Shown piece by piece: positions 35,527-46,832 of a DNA stretch of 64,000 nucleotides. The stretch lies in contig JAVHKY010000013.1 in NCBI GenBank assembly GCA_035079385.1, forward strand, positions 10,290,001 through 10,354,000. The letters run 5' to 3'. The position numbers were made by a program, and so were the translations under genes. The notes under the pieces are model-generated. The model saw only the letters and a list, made by a program, of their open reading frames with translations. It was not told the DNA's origin and searched no databases. This DNA comes from Aspidiotus rigidus (taxonomy: Eukaryota > Arthropoda > Insecta > Hemiptera > Diaspididae). How positions within the stretch are numbered: position 1 is the first letter of the stretch; every line of letters starts with the position of its first letter.

Positions 35527-36776
35527 GCCTGTAAATAAGAAAAATTGAGTTCCCACTGCTTCATGAGCTCAAGTGTGAACAAAAATCATCCGAATAATTT
35601 TCAGTTAGTTTTGTAAAACTGTTACTTTTTATTTTACTTTTTTTATCGCTCTTGTATTTACATAATATTATTTAAGTAAGAAAACTCGGAGTTCAAAGTT
35701 CATCTTAAATATAATGATCTTTACCTACCCATAAAAATTCAGGACTTTAAATTTATGTAGAAAATAAGGAAGAAAATATTGTTTATTTTTACGTATTTGA
35801 AATTATTAAATTTAATTATGTATTCTGATTGCGGGAAAACAAAAGTCATTTGCAAAATGATTTCTTAATTCTAAGTTTTTTGAATATTGGTTTACTATCG
35901 TTTAAACTTGAAAATAACAATTTTTATTGTGACAACCAGCTTTGCAGTACAAAGGGTAGCATAGTTGGACTTGAAATTCGGGTCACTTTCGCTGTAAATT
36001 CGTGTTCAGAGTATAGGAATCAATTATTTTGTAAAATCGACCCCGAAGACGGTGATATTCCTCACTTTCACTCTACAGAGGGACAGGTTCTTAGTTCAGG
36101 TTACCTATCCAGCATAGGTACCTCGAAAGTTGAAATTTTTGTAAAGCCCTCCAAGTCCCCCCTCTATAAGGGTTCATAGCTTGAAATTCTTTCAAGTCCC
36201 ACCAGCTTACAGATATTGCTCGAAAGTCAAGATCTAATTTTAGGTAGGTATTGTCTTTGTCTACTGTAATCAAAAATGTAACTAATTTTACTCTATGAAA
36301 ATTAGAACACAGGATGATAACACAGATGAAAAACAAAAATAATTTTTCTTTTCCTGTAGCATTTGTGAGCAGATTTGCACAATTACCAATTGGGTCAAAA
36401 ACGTCGGTTCTGTATACCTATAGAAGAACAGTACCGTACTACGAAACTTACCTGTTTGGAGGTAGTAGGAAAAACACTCGATCGACTACAATTCAGTAGT
36501 ATTTATGAAAAGCTGAAAAGCTCCCTGACTCGGTTGCCGCAGTACAATAGAAGTCGAAAGACAATGAAACGAAACAGATAACATCTATTGAGAAATTTTT
36601 TTTACATCTGTTTCTTTTCACAATACGGTAGCGGTGGGACGTGTGAACTAAAATTAAAAATATTTCAGTCTATAAATTCAGAAAAAACTTTCCGTCTTCA
36701 TCAATCGTATCATAAGTTGTGCGATTGGCTCGATTCTACATTTTTTGGTAGTACGGTATTTTTTTTTTGGAAAGCC
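35527..36776. other. Intergenic between kinase and peroxidase
   Basis: No gene. 36085-36210 contains a copy of a dispersed CT-rich repeat (CCTCGAAAGTTGAAATTTTT, AAGTCCCCCCTCTATAAGGG) that recurs in the peroxidase introns. Confidence 0.5.
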
Positions 36777-39700
36777 ATGTTGCTTTCCAATAGATCAAGA
36801 ACTTTCGCCGTTTTGGTAACATTGTGCATAAACGTGATCTTCTCACTCGCTTCTTGTCCTTTTTCGCCGCATAATAATAATTTTCTACCGTAAGTACGAG
36901 TATTATAATACCAATGCATTAAGAAACCAAGAAAAAAAAAAAAAGGAATATTTCAAAGTCTTTTATTTTCATAACATTCTCAAATTATAGCCACCCAACT
37001 TTTGTATCGTTGATAAACTTTAAAATGCCTTCAAAACGTTTCAGAATAGTGATTCAAATGTCTTTATAAGAGTTAAAACTCGGAAAACTATTTGTCCACT
37101 CAGTTTCAAGTTTTTTAGACCTGATTAATGTGTGAATTTTCGCTACCTATTTTTCGTTTCATAAATGAAAAAATTTTGGGTCTTAAGAGGAAAAAAAGTA
37201 CTTCCAATCTCATTTTACTATCCATGAATGACGGCAAATTATTATATACCTATGTACTTACATTGAAAAATCATTAGTTCCAGAACTTTTTTAAATGACT
37301 AGGTAACTAGGTAACTGTTTTTAACCAACCTTCTTGCTAGAGATTTTAAGAATAATATAATATTTTTATGAAGACTATAATAATCGTTCTAATTTTTTCA
37401 TGGTTTTGCATTATGAAAAAAAGATTTTGTGGTTATTTTTTCTTTTTTTCATTGTAACTTTAAAGGTTTTGAGAGTTTTCCTGTGTTTTGTTTCAATATA
37501 AGTTCAAAAAAGTGCGAGTGTCCATTAATTCATTCATTTTTTTTAAAAAAAAAGAAGTTGTCCTTAGCAATGTATTATCCTTGCTTATAAATTGTTCCCT
37601 GTAGGGACATTTCGTTTTTTTAGGAATTTTATGAACTCACAAACTGTATAATTTTCAAGTCCGCGTTTCAAAAAATATTGTTTTCGAAAGAAAATTAATT
37701 CAGAAATCCAACAATAAACTCTAAAGGTAGTTGCAAATTCAGTTAGAAAAAAAATACCGGTAATAACAATAATATTCGATTAGCTCAGTTTAATTTTCAG
37801 ATTGATTTAGACTCGATTTAGAAAGAAAAATTCTGGTAGAACAAATTGTGACTAATTTAATATCCAATTAATTCAACTATGAGATTAACTCCGAATATTT
37901 CCATGAACAAATGAAGATTAATTTTGTTTATTCTCATAAAAAGTACCTAGTTGAAGTTGTAAATGAGTAATTGCACTTTTTTTTTTTTCTTCTTCATTCT
38001 TATTCGAGCACATATTAGATGATTATTATGATTTTTAATAATAGATCAAAATTTTCATTCAAATTCGGGCACATTCAGATTCAGATCATTGATAAAAAAA
38101 ACGAAAAAGAAAGTATTTATTTTCATTCTTCCCGGAGAATGGTGGTCTCCAAAAATGAGAAAAATATATCTGTAGGAACCTTTTTCAAAAAAGTAAACGC
38201 GTGGAACGATTTCTATCATAAAAGTTTTTGACCGATATCAACTTTCGCATCATAGAGAAGTTCTCCAATTTTCGATCCTCCTCTTCCTTCCGAAAAAAAA
38301 TCAATTATATTATTGTATCTTTTACATATCAAATAGTCATAAGCTTTACGATCCGAGGATTTTTGGAAACAAAAAATACCTTTAATTTCTGACCGTTTGG
38401 TAATTCTTAACTTCAAAAATTTCGTAACTAAAAAAAAAGCTAAAATAAAAAATGGAGTATCGTATAATTTTTAAGGATATTTTTATCATCGGTGAGGATT
38501 GAGCTTTCCTTATTTCAAGCGCGCGACATAATAAGTAAATTCGGTACCTTAGTATAATAAAAATAGCACAATGTTGCGACTATTCACCAGTTTCCAAATA
38601 GTAAACACTGAGTTGGTTGTACTAAAAAAAAAGAAAATTGTCTTAGTGCGTGAGTTTATATTACTATTATTATCAAGAATAATAACAATAGTTTCGTTGG
38701 ATATTTCCATTAGGCTACCTCATTATAGGACGAATAATACAACATATGTTTTGTATTCTCAGAAGGAAAAATAATTTCAAAAATGCGTATTCTCTTTTGG
38801 TAAATATTCGTCGCGTATTTACTCGCTTTAATTTCAATTGTCTAATTAATTTGCATTCATACGCTTGAATACAAAACCCAGACAGTCTTCTAGAAACGAT
38901 GTTTGGAAGTACATGTAATTTGAAAATTTTTATTTTTGTACAGAACTACGGATCAGAACATTGGAGATAATTGTGAACAGACCCAACACGAGTGTGACCC
39001 AAATAACATTTATTACACATACGATGGTAGCTGCAACAATTTGGAGTTCACGACGTGGGGTGAAGCTTCGACGCCGTACACGAGATTGGTTGCAGCAACT
39101 TATTCAGATGGTAATTTCTAAAAAATTTCTTAGTCATCCGGAATCTTAGCTGTTGGAAAAACGTAAAAGCAGAAGGTTTGAAACAATAATAACATCAACT
39201 TGAAAGCCACCGGCGAAAGTTTTTTTCCGATCGTCAAAAATTTTACTGTCTGAAGAATGCCCTTAAATCTCAGTTAACGTCGATCTTGAAAAATTTCAAT
39301 AGGTGGAGAAAAGGCCCTTAGCTTCAAGCTTTTTTGGGTAAAGAGACCAGGGCTGCTTAGCCAACCGTATTGGCTAAAAGCTAACTCTTCAAATTGATTG
39401 GCTTCGGCTTCGGCTATCAGCTAACGGCTAATCCAGTCTCATTGGCTAGCTAATTTTGGGTCAAAATAGAATGGCTGACGGCTAAGAGCTAAAAGCTAAC
39501 GGTTGAATCACTCTAATGTGGAGGGGTGAGGTGCGGGGAAGAGAAAATATTAGCCATTAGCAATCTCAATTTGAAAGGCTAACGGCTAGCTGATTTTGGA
39601 CGAAAATTGTTCGGCTAACGGCTAATGGCTTTGGCTTAGCTAAGCAGCCCGCCTGGAAGAGACTCCTTTTAGGTACTCTTGTTTGTTGAAGGTACATTCT

Positions 39701-42700
39701 CAGGGAACTTTGCTGCGCTCCAGTACGAGGACATCAAAATGAACTTCCCAGTATCGTCATTGAAGTAAACTTGTAATTTTGTTGTCTTGAATACCATCTT
39801 GTTTTGTGTTTGTGAAGGTGTATGCAACTTACGGATAGGCTCGGATGGCAATCCATTACCTCCGGCCAGAAAAATCAGAACTACCGTGCTAACTGACCTA
39901 GAAAGGCCTTCAAACTTCTACAACAACCTTTTCAACGGATTCGGTCAATGGTTTACCCACGACGCCACTAGATCGCAGACAGCAACGTCGACAGGTTCAG
40001 CAACGTGACTCTACAGATCTATAGATTTAGCCACCGATTTTAGAGTTGTTTTGTATTATTTTATAGAAAAATGTTGTACCGGGGAGAATCCAACGGCAAC
40101 GGACGTTTGTCTGCCTTTAATCATTCCTGAGAATGATCAGTTTTATTCTCAATTCAACATCACCTGCATAGAGCAAACTCGGGTTGTGAATACGCAGACT
40201 CAAGGCTGTCAAATTTCACCTTGTCTTCCAGTAAGTAATCGCAAAATAACCTCATATTTAAATTTTACGCGTCTATTTAAGTTTTTGTTTGTTTTTTCAT
40301 TTGAATTTGTTCCGTTTCCTTTCCCTCCTTTCATCTCAAGATGAAATTCCATGTATTTTTAATTGAAATTGGCTGCGATAGTGATTTTTCATCTGAGACC
40401 GAAGCCAGACAGTTTTTTCAAATATGGCATGGTATTTTTATAATTAGGTTGGGCAAAGACAAGATTATACACGTGGAACTCTGCTAAATTTGCTTTACAG
40501 CATTTTCTTGTCTTCTCATCTCAGGGCACTCATCATTTTTGCCCACGGCCAGCGCAAAAATGATGTTTCCAAAGAAGGCGGACGTGATGAAACTTCGTTC
40601 ATTAAATGTTTCTAACACTATAAACTTATGCAGATAAACTTCCAAACGGGATTGTTAGATCTATCCATTCTATATGGTGCTACCGAAGACACTGTCAAAA
40701 AATTACGATCTTTTACCAATGGTGAATTATCAGTCAATAAAGGAAAGCTATCAAATCGAATAAATAGTTTTCCCCCGATCAGCAGCGACAATATCACGTG
40801 CCCAGGAGGCGGTCTTGATGCTAACTCGTGTATGGTTACCGGTGAGGATGACTTGAAATACTTTTATAGATAACTCTTAACTACGAAGCTCATTCATAAT
40901 TTGGAATTAGGTGACCCAAGAATCAATTTGAATCCAGAATTAACAGTGACGGAGATAATTTTTCTGAGGGCGCACAACCGCATAGCTGCCTTTTTACAGG
41001 AAAATCATCCTACCTGGGACGATGAGAGACTATTTCAAGAAGCGAGACGGCTTTTGATCGCCTTCTACAAACAAATTGCTTTCGCTGAACTAATACCAGC
41101 CTACATAGGTGGGATGTGCGTTTCTTCGATTTGAGAATTTTATTGAATGAAATAATCGTTCTCATTTTTCTTGATCGTAGGGTTTCCTTTGGCTGAGAAG
41201 TATAACTTATTGCCCGCACGTAGAGGCCACATAGCTGGTTACGATTCAAATTTGAATCCTCAAACCATCGTTGAATACGCATTTGCCGTTGGACGTTCTC
41301 ATCATAGCATGAGTAGAGGAAGAGTAAGGTAGGTATCGGTGACCTACTTGTAGTACCCGAGTACGCTCTACCCACATGTTTCCTTTCTTGAGTCAAGGTT
41401 TACAACTTGATTGAATTTGTATTGAATTTTAAATCCTAGGTACCCTACATTCTGGAGTTTTGTCTGTGTGTCCGAGTGTCTGGGCACTATGACCTTGAGA
41501 CCTGACAAAATTTCATCCTTCGCAATGATCTCATGCCCCACCCCTTTTTCTAAATTTGTGTCTTTGTATACTGGCGTTTTAGAATTTTTAGAATATGTGT
41601 TGGATTGCAGACAACAGGAACAGGGACACGCAAAGTTTCAACGGACCTCGAGCGTGTCCGAGCATTTCCTTCTATACATACTTTGCTATACTAGAAGGAG
41701 AAGAAGAAGAAGAAGTCAAGGGACCAAATTAGCCAGAGGGGGAGGTGTCCACCCAGGCTAGTTTGATCATTTCTCTTTCTTGCTCTCGTGCCAATATATA
41801 ACCCAGTATAATATGATGCGCTAGTATATTGGATAGGAAGGAGACGGGGACGCCTCGCTCTTGCAGGCTAGTTCGACCCTTTTTTTCTCTTCTTCTTCTA
41901 ATATATAACTTAGTGTGAAGAAAAAGAAGAAGACGATAGAAAAAATCTGTTGTGGGTGGGGCTTGATCACTTCTTCTTTGGCTTATACGAGAAAAGTATT
42001 GATCTATGACCCTGGGGAAGATGACCTTGAGGAAAGAGGGATCACATTGGTCTTCTGCGTTTTGTGTATTTCTTGCACTTAAAACTCTTCTTTGCTGACA
42101 GCCATCACACCGTTTGTTCATAGATTCGAAAGCAGCGAAGGAGATTTAACGTCGTACAAGTTGAGAGACAAATATTTTAATCAAAAGTTCATTATTGAAG
42201 GAGATACCTTCTCGAATTTAATGAAGGGTTACATGCTGCAAAACTCGAATCGCCAGAGCAGACATTTTTCGGAAGATGTAAGTCATACTATTTTCCTTCT
42301 TATTAAACTTCACTGTCGGGTCTACCTTCACTTTTCTTAAGAGTTTCATACTTTTACAAAGAAACTTTTCGTGACTGCAGGTCACCAATTTCTTGTTCCG
42401 GACGCAAAATGCTGATTTCGGATCCGATCTACCGACCATAGACATAAATAGAGGTTTGGATACGGGTATACCTCCTTACAATGAAGTTCGACAAGCGTGT
42501 GGTCTGAGGAGATTCACTCGTTATCGCGATTTGGCTAGAGAAATAATGGATCCTAGAGTGGTCAGTTTTCATTTTCTTAAATTAGGGACAACTTGCTAAA
42601 GTCACAATGACACTAAATCCTTGAGATCGCAATCTATCTGTCATCATATTTTCAAAATACAAACTCCACATAAATTTCAGAGCAGTTTCAGTATCATCAA

Positions 42701-45700
42701 CAAAAAATTTCTCTCCATATCTTTCAGGCACTCAAATTACGAAGCCTATACCCGAGTATAGATGATATAGACGTTTACGTAGGAGGTTTATTGGAAAAAC
42801 CTGTCAAGGGAGCATTAGTTGGACCGACATTTGCTTGCATCATTGCGGAGGCTTCTTATCGTTGGAAATTCGGCGACCGATTGCACTACGAATTCCGCGA
42901 AGCCAAATTCAGTCCAGGTTCGCCTTTTCACATTCTGTAAAAATTGTCGATATCAATTCAGATTTAGTATATTTCTACAATTTTAACAGGAGACTTGTTC
43001 CTGGGGGGAGGGGGTCGGAAAAAATGTCCGCCATCTGCCATTGTGCCAGTCGGCAACCTCAAGGTCGTTTAGAGTTCGACCTTCTATCATATAGAGTTCG
43101 TAGGTCGAAAATTTTTCTAAATCCCCTTCCTATCATAATAGCTTGTAAGTCGAAACTATTCCAAGTCCCTCACTATCATATACAGCTTGGAGGTCGAAAT
43201 TTTAACAGAGAACCTGTTTTATCGGGGGTTTTTCGGAAAAAATTGTCCACTGTCTGTTCAATCGGCCGGCAACCCAAGGTTCTTCAGAGGTCGACCTCCT
43301 ATCGTATACAGCTCGGAGGTCGAAAATTTTACGAGAGAGGGAACCTGTTTTATCGGGGCAGTTTTCGTAATAAACGTCAGCCGTCCGGCTGATCGGAAAA
43401 GCGCGGAGATGGAAAATTTTTCCTAGTCCCCCTTGTATCACTATCATATATAGTTTGGAGGGTTCAAAATAATAATAAAAAGTTATTTTATTAATTTAAA
43501 ATTTTAATTAATGATATATCAATATTTAATTAATAAATAAAATTGAATTGGTTGTAATTTACTTAATAAAATTATAAATGATTTAAAAAATTGATTGTAA
43601 AGATTTAGAATTATATTTAAATCAAATTTTAATTTTAATGAGTATTACGCTACTATAAAAAAACAAAATATTCATAAATAACTAAGGTCATATTTGAAAT
43701 ATAATAATAAATTGTCTTTAGAAAAAAAAAAAATAAATAAGAAGTAGTAATTAAAATTAAAATATCTCCTAATCGATTAAATAATAATAACTAAAAATAT
43801 TCTTATTTTTATAAATAAATGACACACATGAACAAATTTTAGTACAGGTAAGCCCTTTCACATTCTGTAAAAATTGTCGATATTAATTAAGATTTAGTAT
43901 ATTTCTACAATTTTTACAGGGAACCGGGTTTATCGGGGGAGAGGGGAGGGGGTCCGGAAAAATATCCGCCATCCGCCATCCACCGTTAGCCGGCCGGCAA
44001 CCTCAATGTCGTTTAGAGGTCGACCTCCTATCGTATACAGCTCGAAGATCGACTATTTTAAGAGGGGACCTGTTTTATCGGGGAGTTTTTTGTAAAGAAC
44101 GTCCGCCGTCCGGCCAGTCGAAAAAGCTCGGAGCGAGAAAATTTTCCAAGTCCCCCTTCCTTGTATCTTATAGGCCTATAGTTTGAAGGGCTTAAAATAA
44201 TAATAATAAAAAATTATTTTACTAATTTAAAATTTAATTAATGATAAATCAATATTTAATTAATAAATAAAATTAAATTGGTTTCACTTATCTATTTAAT
44301 AAAAATTATAAATTATTGAAAAATTGATTGTAAGGATTTAAAATTATATTTAAATTGAATTTTAATTTTAATCAGTCTTACTATAAAAAAACAAAATATT
44401 CACAAATAACTAATGTCATAATTGAAATAATATAATAATAAATTGTTTTTAGAAAAAAAAAATAAATAAGAAGTAGTAATTAAAATTAAAATATCTCCTA
44501 ATCGATTAGATAATATAACTGAAATTCTTATTTTTATAAATAAATAACACACATGAACAAATTTCAAACTTTTGGAATAAACATTAATTATAGAAAATGT
44601 TTCTAGAAGTATTTTCGACGCTGAGTGCCATACCATTTACCGTTTTTTGATATTACCTTTCATTATTGTGCAATACTTACGTTTAGTTACCGCGGATTAT
44701 TGCAACGCACAATGTATCTTATGAGGCTAAAAAGCTTCAACGTGCGAGAAGGTACGCTTGCCTGTCGCGATGAACTGCGGGAATCAAACATGAGTATTGC
44801 ACAATAATGAGAGGTAATATCAAAAAACGGTAAATGGCATGGTACTCAGCGTCGAAAATACTTCTAGAAATACCTTCTATAGTTTATGTTCACCCCAAAA
44901 GTTTGAAATTTGTTCATTATTTTAATAGAAAAGGCTTTATTTCAGTTTACTCGTAATCACGCTTGATAAAGCTACCCAGGCTGGTAGCGAAACGTAGTGC
45001 TTTTTCATTGTATTATTTCAATACTTGTGGTAATAAAGCCTTTTCTATTAAAATTATCAGTTATTAGTGTTACCACGTATGAAAATTCATTATGTGTAAT
45101 TAATGAAACTTCGAGGTCGAAATTTTTCTGAGTCCTTCTCCTATCATAAATAGCTCTAAAGACCAAGCCTGTGACGTCATACATTTTTCAGATCCCTCTT
45201 GTTCAACTCCAAAACTTCATTGAAGAACCCGGGAGTTTTTCCAAGTTCTTCTTCTATAATATGTAGCTCCAAAGTCCGAGCCTGTGACGTCACAATTTGA
45301 TAACGTCATAGGTTAAGCTTATGACGTCACAATTCGATGACGTCATACATTTTTCAGATCCTAGGTCCTCATGAAACAGGTTCCCTGTCGTTTCTTCTTC
45401 ACCCGTGAGTTTTAGATATTTGAGGTCTCCGACAGGAAGCATCTGCTTGATACAAATTTTATGTTGTAAAGATCTCTTTTGCCATATATTCCACAATCTA
45501 TTACGAGTACAACTTATTTTCAGCTCAACTGAAGACCATACGTGGAGTTACATTTGCTCATCTGCTCTGTTTGGCGAATCCAGAGATGGAGTCCGTATTG
45601 AAACGCGCATTCTTATCTCCTTCAAAGGCGTAAGTTTCTAGTACAAGCAATAACCCCCCCCCCTCCTCCTCCTACCGATCTGTAAATCTTTTTTCTCACC

Positions 45701-45817
45701 TTCAGTGCTGAATTTGTCAAAACAAATTATGATTATTGATATCATCATTTTGAATTTTACAGCAATCGTCTGATTCCATGCGATGAATTACCAGAAATCG
45801 ACTTCTCGGTGTTTTAG
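36777..45817 (+). CDS. Secreted animal haem peroxidase homologue, lacks proximal His (12 exons)
   Basis: Exons: 36777-36889, 38944-39110, 39818-39994, 40067-40230, 40634-40841, 40911-41108, 41181-41328, 42124-42277, 42381-42560, 42728-42917, 45524-45629, 45763-45817; 619 aa, in phase. Exon 1 is a signal peptide (SRTFAVLVTLCINVIFSLA). Domain signatures: GQWFTHDA (distal Gln137, His141), GDPRINLNPELT (catalytic Arg280), IIFLRAHNRIA, VTNFLFR, GTGIPPYN-like segment GLDTGIPPYN, DDIDVYVGGLLEKPV, GALVGPTFACIIAE. The haem-linking Asp and Glu of mammalian peroxidases are Thr140 and Leu283, and the proximal histidine site (FRFGHS in the family) reads FAVGRS, with Arg381. The fold is preserved, but peroxidase activity is doubtful. 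Closest to insect chorion-peroxidase/peroxinectin types. Introns are full of repeats. Confidence 0.93.
36890..38943. other. Peroxidase intron 1
   Basis: AT-rich intron with poly-A/T runs; no gene or transposon boundary recognised. Confidence 0.5.
39340..39663. mobile_element. hAT-like MITE in peroxidase intron 2
   Basis: 308-bp element 39348-39655 beginning CAGGGCTGCTTAGCC and ending GCTAAGCAGCCCGCCTG. Flanks are AAAGAGAC and GAAGAGAC (7 of 8 identical), an 8-bp target duplication. The interior is made of repeated GGCTAACGGCTAA motifs. Confidence 0.82.
41693..41905. repeat. Foldback repeat in peroxidase intron 7
   Basis: AGAAGAAGAAGAAGTCAAGG...CAGAGGGGGAGGTGTCC pairs with GGACGCCTCGCTCTTGCAGG...CTCTTCTTCTTCT, separated by about 95 bp that also holds partially paired CCAATATATAAC/TAGTATATTGG. 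Confidence 0.65.
43480..43830 (-). pseudogene. Nuclear copy of mitochondrial ND5-like DNA, copy 1
   Basis: Very AT-rich segment whose minus strand encodes, as in copy 2, an NRLGDILILITTSYL stretch typical of NADH dehydrogenase subunit 5. Codons such as TGA fall in frame, as expected under the mitochondrial code. Confidence 0.6.
44195..44560 (-). pseudogene. Nuclear copy of mitochondrial ND5-like DNA, copy 2
   Basis: The minus strand reads VILSNRLGDILILITTSYL followed by FFFSKNNLLLYYFNYDISYL and then, through a TGA that is Trp in the invertebrate mitochondrial code, MFCFFMV. NRxGDxxIL is a hallmark of insect ND5. The adjoining 44200-44400 is equally AT-rich but I cannot align it, so the insert may be rearranged. 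Confidence 0.65.
44553..44917. repeat. Foldback element (MITE-like), over 100-bp arms
   Basis: Left arm ATGAACAAATTTCAAACTTT...GCACAATA and right arm TATTGCACAATAATGAGAGG...GAAATTTGTTCAT are inverted copies with scattered changes, about 115 bp each, joined by a 130-bp spacer. Confidence 0.8.
44919..45054. repeat. 23-bp perfect inverted repeat around a GAAACG hairpin
   Basis: 44919-44941 and 45032-45054 are exact inverted copies (ATTTTAATAGAAAAGGCTTT...). Between them lies TTGATAAA then GCTACC-CAGGCT-GGTAGC then GAAACG (44964-44994), the same arrangement as the hairpin at 21394-21422. Probably the 3' end of a retroelement family. Confidence 0.7.
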
Positions 45818-46832
45818 AAGACTGCTAAGTTATCAGAAGGACGGTCGTGGTTCCGTCTATTCCGGGAAAATTTTTTTGTAGCTTTTTTGTAAATACATAT
45901 TTTTTTGTCCTCTTCCCTTTCCATCATCTTTTCTTTCCCTTAAAATTTCTTTATAATTATTCTTTATTAAGAGCATATAATGGGGTTGTCAGCTCAACGG
46001 AAGAACAATTAAGAGGATAAGAGAGAAAGTTCGAGATAAATTTCGAGTCATTGGAAAGGGTAGAAGTAATCGATGCGATGAAACGGAAATAGAACTGCGT
46101 AGATTTTGGAAGACTAGCCTTAAGAAGAAATTCGACAGTCAAATTTTGTTACAGAAAAGAGGGTCAGGAAGGTTAGACAGGAGATACATGCGTATGTAAA
46201 ATGGATGTTTCTGATTTTACAACCTTCTCTTGTCTGGTCAAGAACATGATGAATGAGGGGAAGCGGGAAACCCCCTATTCCTTTTATTGGGCGGTCATTT
46301 TCAGAAAACGTCCGCGTCCACTCATTTGTGACGTCATCAATTTCGGGGAATCGTCTTGGGCTAGAATTTTCTTGGTCTGCGTTCGACCTTGATTGTTATG
46401 TTACCTTGCATAGAAAAATTTATCTAGGCTAGATAAGGCGATGGAACCCGTTATATATTTTGTTGGGGGGCATTCTCAGGAAATGTCTGTGTCTGTGAGG
46501 TTATTATTTTCGAGGAATTGCCATCTCAACCTAATAGTCTAACCACTCAGTTTAACATACAGTACCAAACTAGACTTATACTAAACTATAAGAATGGAGG
46601 TGATTGAGTGGAAATACAGGTTTTACCTCACACCAATTACTACATTTTGTATGACCAGTATGCAATGAAGTGACGAAAATAATTAGTTAGTTAGGAGGAA
46701 ACTCTCGATATAATGTAGTTTTCTATACTAAAGGAAACGTAGAATACAGAAAATCTTTTTTTTTTTTTTTTTAAGTAAAAATTTAATTATTGATCTAAAA
46801 TGCCATAAAGTTATATTTTGAAAAATTTTAAA
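45818..46832. other. Intergenic between peroxidase and the bacterial-like gene
   Basis: No gene. Traces of the dispersed GGAACCYGTT...GGGGG repeat occur at about 46250-46320 and 46440-46500. Confidence 0.5.

Larger units (their letters stand above)
42925..44560. repeat. Tandemly duplicated block in peroxidase intron 10
   Basis: Two direct copies, about 42925-43850 and 43855-44560. Each starts TTTCACATTCTGTAAAAATTG, continues with a GC-richer segment (GAACC-GTTTATCGGGG, AATGTCCGCC, AGGTCGACCTCCTATCG) and ends with AT-rich mitochondrial-like DNA finishing ACACATGAACAAATTT. The GC-richer segment is itself repeated inside the first copy and is dispersed elsewhere in the window. Confidence 0.85.

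Noticed and set aside
42835..43426. Plus-strand open frames of 185 and 79 codons
   Set aside because: They read out of peroxidase exon 10 in the wrong frame into the dispersed intronic repeat; no homology.
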